Origin: Halichondria panicea | Taxonomy: Eukaryota; Porifera; Demospongiae; Suberitida; Halichondriidae | DNA: 64,000 nt | Reading direction: 5' to 3' | Assembly (NCBI RefSeq): GCF_963675165.1 | Contig: NC_087388.1 | Location: 5,089,047 to 5,153,046, forward strand | Part shown: positions 18,501 through 24,898 of the stretch, piece by piece | How the letters are laid out: every line of letters starts with the position of its first letter | How positions within the stretch are numbered: position 1 is the stretch's first letter | Notes under the pieces: generated by a model | What the model was told of the DNA's origin: nothing | The model's input: only the letters and a program-made list of their open reading frames with translations | Databases searched by the model: none | Position numbers and translations under genes: made by a program

Positions 18501-20275
18501 ATAAAAAGTATAATATATAGCTTTATGTTACGTAGCTTTGGCACCTCCACCATAACCACCGAGGCATCAGCACCTATAGTGGTAACATCTAGAAATTACC
18601 TAGCTTTGTATAATTATAACTAAGAAGGTTCTGTACATGTGCTCTGTGTGTGTATTCTACCCTCGCTGCAAACAAGAATATTTATCTGTGTTAAAGTGGA
18701 GACAATTAATAGATACAACAGGCATCCTATAATAACGGAGACAAAAACTGTGCACATTTTTGAAGACATGAAGTGAATGGTTTATACATCTTAGTTAAGT
18801 ATTCACCTTTCGTATTAAATTTTGGTCCAGGAGAAATCATGTTCACTGATACCGAAGCACCAGAAGTCTCTTGTTTCTGCTTCTTTACTGCACTCCTATC
18901 TAGATAATATGAAAGTTTTCGCTCATGTTGCTGTTGGACTTGACAGTCTGTTAGTGGCTGGCCAGCTATATAATTATACATAATTATTATACTTTGTCAA
19001 GGAATGATGTAGATATGGCTAGCGCCCTAAAAAATGTTGGCCGGAAGCCACACCCGTTTCAATTAGTTGCGGTTAAATTTCATTTCCTGTCATCAGCAAA
19101 ATATTTCAGGAGGACATAAATATATGTTCCTGATTCTACATAGATGCAGTTATTGTCGAAAGTTGGATATTTGATACTTATATTGCATGATTGAGAGTAA
19201 GCTCTGTGGCTTAAAACTAGAGTTTGAGACAGTTTGAATGTGATTCTTGGTCAGCAGTGTGCCACATGGACCCCATATTGTATACTTGTGGCTAAATGTG
19301 AGCATGCAATCACACCCATCCTAAGGAGGTACGACACGCGTGCCTCGATTAGGCTAATTGCCTCTGCAATAACATTGAGTGTGGGCGTAATTATGCCTCG
19401 ATTATCCGCCCACGCTCTACGTTATTACAGAGGTAATTAGCCTAATCGAGGCACGCGTGTTGCACCTCCTCTGGCACCTACCCATTCTCAATTCCCCACA
19501 CATATTTGTTTGCACATGGCGTGTAACTGTTAATTCAAAAGACACAAAGAATGTAGCTAGCTAGCTAGCAATAGAGCTGAGATCGGTAAGTAGAGATCAG
19601 AAGGGGGAAGGGTCAATTGCCCCCTTTGCCACCGGGGCTCCCTGGCTACGCCACTGCTAAAAGCGTTAGTGAATGAAACACACATGCTCACAGTAGACAA
19701 ATTGGAATGATTGCATGAAATATACGGATTGCGTTAAAGAATAGACTACATGTGTAGAAGAATCACTGCATTGACACTTCTTCTAAATGTATACAACACG
19801 TGTCAATGTATAAACTGCTGGCACAGTCAAAAAATCATTGAGTTACAAAAAGCTTACCATAGTGACAATAATCCCATCTGATTCTCATTGCCAACTTTCG
19901 CTCTCTTAGAGCATCAGCAATTTTCTCCCAGTCAATTCCAAGCAACTTATAGTTTGTGGCAATACATTGACATAGAGCCATTTTCTGTTTCACTGCATCT
20001 GTGAGAAGGTTATTACTATATCAAATTAATGTATATATATTATACTTACCATCGGGATGATCATCTCGAATTTGGTTTAATACCAGCTGAGGAATACCCA
20101 CTTCTTTACCAAAAGGAATTGGATTTGTCAACTCCCGTAATTCGGCAAATAGATTCAATGATGTGAGTTTGTGAACAGGGCCAGGATTAGTCTCAACATC
20201 TCCAGCAATAATTAGCAACATTAAAAGAACCTCCAAAATCTGTAGTGTCCTTTTGAAGCTCACTACCAGTGCCAT
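2468..20275 (-). CDS. Giant 2A-leader / death domain / ROC-COR / CARD / kelch signalling protein (13 exons)
   Basis: Predicted exons (minus, 5' to 3'): 20275-20050, 19998-19858, 18965-18807, 11134-10808, 10709-9981, 9869-9750, 9699-8995, 8932-7052, 6989-5031, 4979-4743, 4633-3911, 3763-3584, 3522-2468. Every junction has an AG acceptor and a GT donor, apart from one GC donor after 9750. All introns are phase 1 and the sum is 8,442 nt with no internal stop, about 2,813 aa. Order: hydrophobic leader with 2A motif, DD1, Gln/Ser-rich linker, DD2, two unassigned modules around an acidic linker, ROC-COR, pseudo-ROC-COR, DD3, CARD, DD4, linker, kelch. Such parts suggest a cytosolic GTPase-controlled death-fold scaffold in apoptosis or innate immunity (inference). 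The 7.7-kb intron between linker and DD2 holds an LTR retrotransposon in antisense orientation. An ATG at 11174, in frame with DD2, could give a shorter product without the leader. The last exon contains a good donor (GTAAGT) just before its TGA, so further exons cannot be excluded. Joining all exons into one gene is inferred from phase and frame, supported by the paralogue at 21679-23063. Confidence 0.6.
3911..4633 (-). CDS. CARD plus fourth death domain exon of the giant gene
   Basis: A 723-nt phase 1-1 exon. Its first ~100 residues fit a CARD: a helical block with LLPYLLKYRLVRMSDID, then KITNLLNLTNKNGG and GFGLLYNCLF. After a short Pro-containing spacer comes a death domain: SIDDLHDVFDAVIYTADKWY, FTLRQIKANNG, CLRETLSHWLRNG, TTWQDIIRAL. 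These folds mediate homotypic interaction with other CARD or DD proteins such as caspase or kinase adaptors. The CARD assignment is by pattern; a DED or another death-fold subtype is possible. Confidence 0.8.
4743..4979 (-). CDS. Third death domain exon of the giant gene
   Basis: A 237-nt phase 1-1 exon encodes almost exactly one death domain. It has the typical helix pattern VFAELILWSSSWYKVGMLF, then IDVLETI, ALMEVIRKWF and PSWEEVQHIF. The near one-to-one match of exon and domain fits a domain-shuffling cassette. It joins in frame to the pseudo-ROC-COR exon upstream and the CARD exon downstream. Confidence 0.85.
5031..6989 (-). CDS. Second, degenerate ROC-COR-like module of the giant gene
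   Basis: A 1,959-nt phase 1-1 exon. Its start, FTTILFTGVPGSDVN, aligns in position with the P-loop of the preceding module but lacks the GK(S/T) needed for nucleotide binding, and no DxxGQ motif follows. A Ser/Glu-rich, probably disordered insert takes the place of most of the GTPase. The C-terminal half keeps a COR-like signature: LNLHMNGLILYYGNV and VIFKDSTILLKIVAKI match ALCYFHELGIFIWYHD and VFVEPKNLLSILGTIL of the active module. The end, STAQDIWFTKTYDG, parallels TTAQKIWLTDEH there. I infer a pseudo-GTPase derived by internal duplication. Confidence 0.65.
7052..8932 (-). CDS. ROC-COR GTPase module of the giant gene
   Basis: An 1,881-nt phase 1-1 exon encoding a Roco-type GTPase. Visible motifs are the P-loop GHTGVGKTS, the G3 motif LWDTGGQ and a G4-like GTFKDQ. 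Then comes a COR domain with RAALCYFHELGIFIWYHD and YVFVEPKNLLSILGTIL. Roco proteins use ROC as a GTP switch and COR for dimerisation; kin with death domains include DAPK1 and MFHAS1-like proteins. No kinase domain or leucine-rich repeats are attached here. The true exon start is LEKTRLELIDTLADSEYLE; the residue before EVPHLH is an in-frame Leu, not an initiator Met. Confidence 0.88.
8995..10709 (-). CDS. Unassigned modules between DD2 and ROC-COR (three exons)
   Basis: Exons 10709-9981, 9869-9750 and 9699-8995, all phase 1-1. The first (243 aa) begins ESSGAVIRDFLSLEQMYQKF, is helical at first and then mixed alpha/beta. It ends with a short strand-rich part, LKAHGFLKVTIMEQTLFEV. The middle exon is an acidic 40-residue linker rich in Ser, Asp and Glu and is followed by a GC donor (CAG/GCGAGT). 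The third (235 aa), starting PGSKVEVTYDQIL, has alternating strands and helices and ends ITDVAKELEHIL. I recognise no named domain in either large exon. They are probably lineage-specific folds recurring in sponge death-domain proteins (inference). Confidence 0.7.
10808..11134 (-). CDS. Second death domain exon of the giant gene
   Basis: A 327-nt phase 1-1 exon: TIEELMERHHLTRAQLNREL, DSVLLAKDFDNI, YPELMNLDSAEKQDVLNTL, then SQCLSFWTKHNP and YIALLKIILELGAGKTADNV. The paralogous exon 22008-21679 has the same layout and splice phase. The acceptor is TTTATAG/TGACT. Upstream, an in-frame ATG at 11174 could serve as an alternative start if the distal exons, cut off by the retrotransposon-bearing intron, are not spliced in. 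Confidence 0.82.
11902..12085 (+). mobile_element. Relic of an older Ty3/gypsy element: integrase C-terminal tail
   Basis: Plus-strand translation from about 11932 reads DNVYVREADTNSQWMPGVIV and then a TYEVRLEDKRIVRKR stretch. This is the usual C-terminal tail of Ty3/gypsy integrases (W-PG-V, then Y-V-LEDGR). It is 5'-truncated and interrupted at 12085 by the younger LTR element. Its continuation resumes at 17366 after the young element and the duplicated gtcgc. Confidence 0.65.
12086..12375 (+). repeat. 5' LTR
   Basis: 290 bp, TG...CA ends, with a TATA box (tataaaata, 12245-12253) suited to driving the genomic transcript. It contains a short internal repeat, gaactagaacattctgtg, occurring twice near its start. 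Identical to the 3' LTR by eye. Confidence 0.93.
12378..12394 (+). other. Putative primer-binding site
   Basis: TGGTGGCAGCGGTGGGA begins two bases after the 5' LTR. It starts with TGG, complementary to the CCA end of a tRNA. Which tRNA it matches cannot be settled here. Confidence 0.6.
12454..17088 (+). CDS. Gag-Pol polyprotein of the Gmr1-like element
   Basis: A single 1,544-aa ORF. Residues 55-120 are an Arg/Glu-rich probable coiled coil. Residues ~195-285 form a capsid C-terminal region with SCAN-like pattern (WTAGCTTMETLKEKIVVEQL, then TTGEEAGRLAD). Two zinc knuckles follow near 308 and 349; the second has lost its last Cys (CYNCQEIGHIAANF). Protease: LDTG at ~408. Integrase: HHCC finger from ~688 and D759, D818, E854 with the standard 35-residue spacing, then a GPY/F module (GPYPVKKV). 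RT: YLDD at 1259-1262. RNase H: first Asp at 1410. The ORF stops inside the 3' LTR. All catalytic residues look intact, so the element could be active. An internal ATG at 12547 is an alternative start. Confidence 0.93.
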   Translation: MSVTRTGRIYNLGESVNETEQDVESDQAVITMAETGTGVTELLQMLLEDRRSRDEAETERARAREEENRQRERERAEEQERRERESEQRMQMMQSQVEMMRNWMDLNQSREEIKAKRAEDLRHLNLAKLTEKEDIEAYLTTFERLMTAFEVKEEHWAHKLAPQLTGRAQQAFAAMDVEKAKNYEDVKRAILQRYDISEETYRKRFRTTKKAEGEAYLELATKLRDLLEKWTAGCTTMETLKEKIVVEQLMEGMPRDLRIWLGDRKPTTGEEAGRLADSYVHSRQLDPKELPPRETRRPSSESGATKTCHYCKIKGHIAKDCRKAMADRRTEKGRREANKTKMEWNKIKCYNCQEIGHIAANFPSKSNLFTEETELVYMNEDKLEKKINPQITRSGTVEGKAVDEIVLDTGCARSMVRSDLLPQKKQLGRVRIRCAHGDVREYPLVSVEIGLGEGRHQIEAAISKTLPVPVLLGRDVAGLLEMLQNKEGTVRTEEALAVMTRAQAKKNEEERVELEKIQQQEGIKQPTTTSDTSTDEMPDDQVAKMVPNTPNTPDDQQAEMLTDLDVTDDQIAEMPIGAEMDPDLFLEVKKHQQLTRREKRQQRREVAQNKQTHPLDLSPIELRRMQQEDVTLKGIREAMNGATGASKMVFHEENGLIYRQWISPHGEDSSPIQQLVLPESCRSLVMSLAHHIPMAGHMGQRKTVERILQRFYWPTVFEDVKKLCQSCEECQRTSKGKKQRVPMIPLPIIREPFERIAMDIVGPLPRSRTGNRYILVICDYSTRYPEAVPLRTIDAEHVAKELIMFFSRVGIPREILTDQGANFTSGLLAELYRLLKIQPIKTSPYHPQTDGLVERFNQTLKSMLRKTANEEGKDWDQLIPYLLFAYREVPQSSTGFSPFELMYGRQVRGPLDVLKETWESSKKSTESVVSYVLTIQEKLAKMSELACENLKKAQTTQKKWYDRNARERKLQVEDNVLVLLPSSTNKLLAKWQGPYPVKKVISPVTYEVDMFDHKKRRRVFHINMLRKWNTPTIPNLLAEEERGELTDELPLWKESDGITKKIVMDKRLEETQQYDLRQLTNEFVEAMRDTPGRTAIIEHDIETGTARPIRLPPYRLPHAYRETVKKEIAEMLEHGVIEPSTSEWSAPIVLVKKKDGTMRFCVDYRRLNGVSEADAYPMPRIDEMIDRLGQAKYITTLDLTKGYWQVPLTKKAQTKTAFVTPFGLYHFNVMPFGLQGAPATFQRLMDRVLQGLEEYAAAYLDDVVIYSSNWKDHLYHLRQVLERIQDAGLTMKLSKCQFGMAHCIYLGHVVGSGVVKPEETKLEAMREFPRPKTKKEVRCFLGLTGYYRRFIPDFASIAAPLSDLTRKNLPSTVIWTPACETAFQTLKKQMLSQPILHNPDFSRAFVLQTDASQRGVGAVLSQTDGDGAEHPVGYFSRKLLNREEHYSTVEKECLAIKLAVEAFRVYLLGRPFVIQTDHHSLEWMERMKENNNRLIRWSLALQPFNFSVRYRKGKDNQNADALSRLPISHPDMNVAGEGERNVVN
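17061..17075 (+). other. Polypurine tract
   Basis: agaaggggagaggaa sits immediately before the 3' LTR, the expected place for second-strand priming. Confidence 0.85.
17076..17365 (+). repeat. 3' LTR
   Basis: 290 bp, identical to 12086-12375 on reading. Followed directly by the target-site duplication gtcgc. Confidence 0.93.
17366..17830 (+). mobile_element. 3' part of the older Ty3/gypsy relic with its LTR start
   Basis: After the young element, the interrupted relic resumes with Lys/Glu-rich gag-pol tail-like sequence. A purine stretch (gagggtggaggaa, to 17521) is followed by TGTAGTATCC at 17522, a typical LTR start. The right-hand end of that LTR is not clear, so 17830 is an estimate. Together with 11902-12085 it shows a nested insertion. 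Confidence 0.5.
17891..18305. repeat. Imperfect inverted repeat (foldback or MITE-like)
   Basis: Arms of about 65 bp (17891-17956 and 18237-18305) share gcagac-t-gtcc-agagggaacgtctgg in inverted orientation, with a ~280-bp centre. No coding sequence lies inside. This fits a non-autonomous foldback element. Confidence 0.65.
18807..18965 (-). CDS. Linker exon of the giant gene between DD1 and DD2
   Basis: A 159-nt phase 1-1 exon starting AGQPLTDCQVQQQHERKLS, then a Lys/Gln/Ser-rich stretch ending PGPKFNTK. The paralogous exon 22398-22225 starts AGQ/SGQLTPDRQVQ and is also rich in Lys, Gln and Ser (KKQQEQETSDASAS). The conservation ties the copy-1 2A-DD exons to the DD2 exon at 11134, across the retrotransposon-bearing intron. 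Low complexity; probably flexible. Confidence 0.65.
19324..19470. repeat. Compact foldback element (~65-bp arms, short loop)
   Basis: The left arm reads aaggaggtacgacacgcgtg; the right arm is its near-complement ending tgcacctcct. Arms span roughly 19324-19388 and 19404-19470 with a handful of mismatches. The transcript of either strand would fold into a long hairpin. It lies in the intron of the giant gene between DD1 and the linker. Confidence 0.8.
19858..20275 (-). CDS. Leader-2A plus first death domain of the giant gene (two exons)
   Basis: Exon 20275-20050 starts at an ATG (MALVVSFKR) and encodes a 33-residue hydrophobic leader, LQILEVLLMLLIIAG then DVETNPGP. The first half of a death domain follows (LNLFAELRELTNPIPFGKE, IPQLVLNQI). 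Exon 19998-19858 completes it (QKMALCQCIATN, WEKIADALRE). The ORF is open upstream to an ATG at 20563, so an N-terminally longer form is possible. The paralogue has a stop upstream in the equivalent frame, which favours a start near MALVV or the MNLKQNC Met. The leader looks like a signal sequence, so skipping or non-skipping at the 2A could give cytosolic versus ER-targeted death domain. Confidence 0.75.
20177..20200 (-). other. 2A-type ribosome-skipping motif (copy 1)
   Basis: Codons GAT GTT GAG ACT AAT CCT GGC CCT encode DVETNPGP, an exact match to the D-(V/I)-E-x-N-P-G-P consensus at which ribosomes skip the final Gly-Pro bond. It is preceded by AG and a hydrophobic helix-like stretch, as in known 2A and 2A-like sequences. 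Confidence 0.85.
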
Positions 20276-20584
20276 AGGAACACTAGGAGAATGTTTATAT
20301 TGCTCAGTCTCAGTGTGTACACAATTCTGTTTTAAGTTCATTGGACAGCGGTTGTGCTTCTTGTAAACTGAGATTTGCCTCGAAATATCTTCCTGTTTTT
20401 GTACACAGAATGTGGTTGGGGCTTCTATTGTGGGTAGAGAGAGACAGTCTCTAAGGGCTGTGGGAAGCATGGGTAGATTGATAGTGATTAGTAAGCAACA
20501 CAGCATCAGAGTACGTGCCTTCAGGCATTCTTCACAGTAAAAAGGAAATCGGTACGTGAGCATGAGGATAATTATGTGTTATAG

Positions 20585-21655
20585 TGTCCCAAATTCCAAT
20601 GGTGATTAACTATGACTCGGCTTTCTCTGCAACAAATAAGCCAAGCCCCCTCTTGTGCTAGAAACCTGCACTCGAGCCTCACCCCCAGCCCATGCAGCTT
20701 CTCAGTTCTGTACAGCTAGCAGCTTGCTACACTCTCATGTATGGGTATAGCATTTAGGATCATTGACTAACTGATTTGCCTTCAATCTTCTAAATCTGAT
20801 AGACACCTCCAACAGTGTACATTAAATCTAGATTATATAGACACGCACTCTAAACCTCCCAATTTTTCATTAGGTTTTATGTTCCGGTCATTATTTACAG
20901 TATCAGTAGATCTTTGGGTGTTCGGTTTTAGAAAATACTATAGTAAATGACTATAATTTATACAGACAATAAATCGTAACGCCACCTTCCTCACTTCTAT
21001 CTCTAGCCAGCTGATAAATCAACTAAAAGTATCGCCAACTGCAAATATACCTTCTACAACAACATTTCCACAGTCATGGCCCATAATTAACAGTTCATTG
21101 ATGAGATTGACTGCATGCTCCATGCACTTGTAAATGTTGGCTTCAATTCAAGTTTCTCAAATCAGAGTGACAGACTGAGATGATAAATAGATTCTTCAGA
21201 TTTCTAGCTAACTAGATCTAGACTACTTTGAGAGAAAAACGGTTTGACTGGATACAGCAAATGGCAACAATTAAAAATCTACCAGCCCCACCCCCAAAAA
21301 TGTACCACTCATTGTCCCTTTTCAGACAAAAGAAACAGTCAAATTAAGAGTTTCTTCAGGAGCTTCCCAGCCTCTTTCTTGACCTCAGACAGGAAATACA
21401 CACAAGTGAGTTCAGATCACTGTGCTATGATCACTGTGCTATACTGTAGTACTGCATCTGATATTTGAGCCTCAGGGCACAAGTCAATCGAAAGATAAAA
21501 ACATGTCTCATATACAAAGGACACAATTATGAGACAGTTGTACACCACCTTCCTTCTTTAGATGCATGTAAAATTACATGCAGTATGATTGTACATTGCA
21601 TATTTTAATTCAATGATAGCAACTGCTGATGCACTATTAACTTACAACCATGCAT
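20585..21655. repeat. Duplicated upstream block, copy 1
   Basis: This non-coding block upstream of the giant gene's first exon is nearly identical to 23375-24358. Shared landmarks include tgtcccaaattccaatggtg, acctgcactcgagcctcacc, tgttccggtcattatttaca and gcaactgctgatgcactatt. It probably contains the promoter of each 2A-DD gene. No other gene seen apart from the RMDN relic at 21344-21393. Confidence 0.85.
21344..21393 (-). pseudogene. Relic of an RMDN-family last exon inside the duplicated block
   Basis: Minus-strand sequence matches the last RMDN exon (Glu/Lys-rich, KLLKKL end), but its stop is altered and the acceptor is lost. An equivalent relic lies in copy 2 of the block at ~24119. 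Confidence 0.55.
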
Positions 21656-21678
21656 GCATTGCATACTCTATAACTTAC

Positions 21679-23063
21679 TATTTTTTGCAGCCAAGTACAG
21701 ACAGACGTTATTGGCTATCTCTCCTTTCTCCAGCCTGAGTAAAACTTCCAGTAGAGCTGTGTATTTTGCTTTGAAAAGATCGTGTCCTTTCCACAGAGAT
21801 AAGCACTTGATCATCGCAACTTGGCTGCCTCTTGCATGCAAAGTGTTTACCACGTCCTGTTCTTCAGCTGGAGTAAGGTTCATTAGTTTGGGATATAATT
21901 CAATCTTGTCAAAATATTTAGCCAAGAGGGGAATATCTCCATGCCCTATTTCACAGTTGAGTTGAACATCAGTTAGATGGTTTCTTTTCACAATCTCTTG
22001 AAGAGTCACTATAGGGATAGTATTATTAGACTAAGTATAGTACTAGAAATTAATGCCTGCATGACACACAAATCCAACGAGCAGCACTTTACTTATTTAT
22101 ATTAGAAATTGGTAACCTTGATAATGCAAGAAAAATGTAATAACGATGACAAAAAGCAGAATACAACTGATGAAGCCTGCATACCTGGTCTAATTAAAAT
22201 ACACTCTTGGCTCACTATTCTCACCTTCAGTGCTAGGTTCAGGAGGACCCATGGTGGCTGACGCTGAAGCATCAGAAGTCTCTTGTTCCTGCTGCTTTTT
22301 TGGTTCACCCCTAATTCTCCTAGTTCGAGAATGTGACTGTTTTTCACCATCTTGCACTGCAGGTAGTTGGACTTGACGGTCTGGTGTCAACTGGCCAGCT
22401 GTACATTTGGACAGATTTGCTACAGCACAGGTTGCATTGAGTGCTAATGGCATGTGCTAGTTAAACTATACTTCTTCTGCAATGTATACGCTAATGGACT
22501 TACACAATGGTACTGTTTGTGGGAGCTCTTCCTCTGCTGAGAGATACTCGGTAGAAGAATTAGAAGAGGAACAATCTGAACCAATTGACAATGATGGCAA
22601 TATTAATATATAAGCATAGGATGCATACCTTGTTGACAATAACTCTCTCTGATTTTCACTGCCAAATGTTCCATTGAAATGCGTCTGAGAGCATCAGCAA
22701 TTTTATTCCAGTCAATTCTGTGTAGCTCACAGTTAGTGACAATATATTGACATAGAGCCATTTTCTGTTTGTTAATATCTGTGGAAAGTTTGTTTTGACC
22801 AGTACTAACTATTAAATGTATGATACTGTACACTTACCGTTGGGGTTATCATTTTGAATTCTGTCTAATTCCAGCTGAGGAATACCGAGTTCTTTACCAA
22901 AAGGAACGGGATCAGTTAACTCAACCAATTCGGCAAAAATATTTAAGGGAGTGAGTTTGTCCACAGGACCCGGGTTAGTCTCAACATCTCCAGCAATAAT
23001 TAGCAACATTAAAATAACCTCCAAAATCTGTAGTCTCCTTTTGAAGCTCACTACCAGTGCCAT
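21679..23063 (-). CDS. Partial paralogue: leader-2A, death domain, linker, death domain
   Basis: Predicted exons: 23063-22838 (ATG, leader, 2A, first half of DD1), 22778-22629, 22575-22504 (a 24-residue acidic Ser-rich exon not found in copy 1), 22398-22225 (linker), 22008-21679 (DD2). All junctions are phase 1 with consensus sites. Together they encode about 317 aa. The DD2 exon either uses a GTAAGT donor after 21679 or reads three more codons to a stop (NSKL then TAG). No ROC-COR, CARD or kelch exons lie before the next gene. So it is either a short adaptor or a truncated duplicate that might splice into the neighbour. An in-frame stop lies upstream of the MNLKQNC Met at 23129. Confidence 0.68.
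22965..22988 (-). other. 2A-type ribosome-skipping motif (copy 2)
   Basis: Codons GAT GTT GAG ACT AAC CCG GGT CCT encode DVETNPGP again. Three of eight codons differ from copy 1 and all changes are silent. It is followed in frame by VDKLTPLNIFAELVELTDP, the start of a death domain. Confidence 0.85.
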
Positions 23064-23374
23064 ATTGACACCAGGAGAATATTTATATTGCTCAGTCTCA
23101 GTGTGTACACAATTCTGTTTTAAGTTCATTGGACAGCGGTTGTGCTTCTTGTAAACTGAGATTTGCCTTGAAACATCTTCCTGTTTTTGTGCACAGAATG
23201 TGGTGGGGGCTTTTATTGTGGGCAGAGAGAGACAGTCTCTAAGGGCTGTGGGAAGTGTGGGTAGATTGATAGTGGTTGATAATCAACACAACATCAGTGT
23301 ACGTGCCTTCGTCAGGCCATTCTTTACAGTGAAAATGAAATCGGTATATGAGCATAAGGTATCCTATATGTTAT

Positions 23375-24358
23375 AGTGTCCCAAATTCCAATGGTGATTA
23401 ACTATGACTCGGCTTTCTCTGCAACAAATAAGCCAAGCCCCCTCCTGTGCTAGAAACCTGCACTCGAGCCTCACCCCCAGCCCATGCAGCTTCTCATACA
23501 GCTAGCAGCTTGCTACACTATCCTTCTATGGGCAGTATTATTATGTTTAATAGAACCATTGACTAACTGATTTGCCTTCAAGCTTCTAAATCCGATAGAC
23601 ACCACCTCCAACAGTGTACATTAGATCTAAACTATATACACACGCACTCTAAACCTCCCAATTTTTCGTTAGGTTTTATGTTCCGGTCATTATTTACAGT
23701 ACCAGTAGATCTTTGGGTGTTCGGTTTTAAAGAAAGTCACCAAAATACTATAGTAAATGACTATAATTTATACAGACAATAAATCGTAACGCACCTTCCC
23801 CATTTCTATCTCTAGCCAGCTGATAATTCAACTAAAAGTATCGCCAACTGCAAACATACCTTCTACAACAACATTTCCACAGTCATGGCCCATAATTAAC
23901 AGTTCATTGATGACATTGACTGCTCCATGCACTTGTCTAAATGTTGGCTTCAATTCAAATTTCTCAAATCAGAGTGACAGACTGAGATGATAAATAGATT
24001 CTAGCTAACTAGATATCTAGACTACTTTGAGGAAAACCGGATAGATCTACAGCAAATGGCAACAAAATACCAGCCCCACCCCCAAAAATGTACCAATGGT
24101 ATTCATTGTCCCTTTTCAAATTAAGAGTTTCTTCAGGAGCTTCCCAGCCTCTTCCTCCTCAGACAAGAAATACACACAAGTGAGTTTAGATCACTGTGTT
24201 ATACTGTAGTACTGCATCTGATATAGTGAAAGGACATAATTATGAGACAGTTGTACACCACCTTCCTTCTTTAGATGCATGTAAAATTACATGCAGTATG
24301 ATTGTACATTGCATATTTTAATTCAATGATAGCAACTGCTGATGCACTATTAACTTAA
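23375..24358. repeat. Duplicated upstream block, copy 2
   Basis: Near-identical partner of 20585-21655, with a few small indels. It lies upstream of the paralogue's first exon in the same relation as copy 1 to the giant gene. Confidence 0.85.
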
Positions 24359-24533
24359 CCCTGTATTGAAATTTACATGCACAAGTTAGTATTCCCCACT
24401 CTCAGTGACCTTGGTCAACCATTTCTTAGCATCAGTTTGTTCTTCAGCTTGAGGTGAGTCTTGCCTAGTTGCAGCCAGTTCTGAAGAAACCCTTCATTAT
24501 TGAGTTTTTCAGCAGCCTCAAATAGGTCAATGC
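24119..24533 (-). pseudogene. RMDN-family pseudogene fragment (exon 5 and last exon)
   Basis: 24533-~24393 matches RMDN exon 5 (LFEAAEKLNNEGFLQNWLQL, LGKTHLKLKN). A one-base deletion in the KNKPEAKKW stretch shifts the frame and leads to a stop. 24119-~24165 matches the last exon but lacks an AG acceptor. The acceptor before exon 5 is still intact. This is a third, decayed copy next to the two intact genes. Confidence 0.75.
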
Positions 24534-24898
24534 CTGCATGAAATCTCACTGTTACAGCAAATTCCCTCGATCTGTAGAGAATTATAATTATAGCTACGTA
24601 TGCCATTGTACATACTGTGAAAGTTGCAAAATTCGTTGGTATCGGTTTTCCACTAATTGACACTTAGCTACCTCTTGATAAGTGGAGCTAGGCACATTGT
24701 AGCCTCAATCCCAGGCCGCACTGAAGCTGAGGCCTTGTGAAGGCACATTGCTCAATAGAAAAATCCAGCTGCTGACTATATAGAACCTCGGCCCTTGATA
24801 TCTGCTTGATAGTGATTAGTGATAATGCAGCGATATCCAGCGAAATGTTTGAAATAAAAGAAGCCCCTATACCATTCCATGGTTGTGTTGTTTAATCA

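Noticed and set aside
20177-22988. 2A motifs as part of a virus or retrotransposon ORF
   Set aside because: 2A-like sequences occur in RNA viruses and some non-LTR elements, but here both copies are followed in frame by death domains, have phase-1 splice sites, and show no polymerase or capsid sequence nearby.
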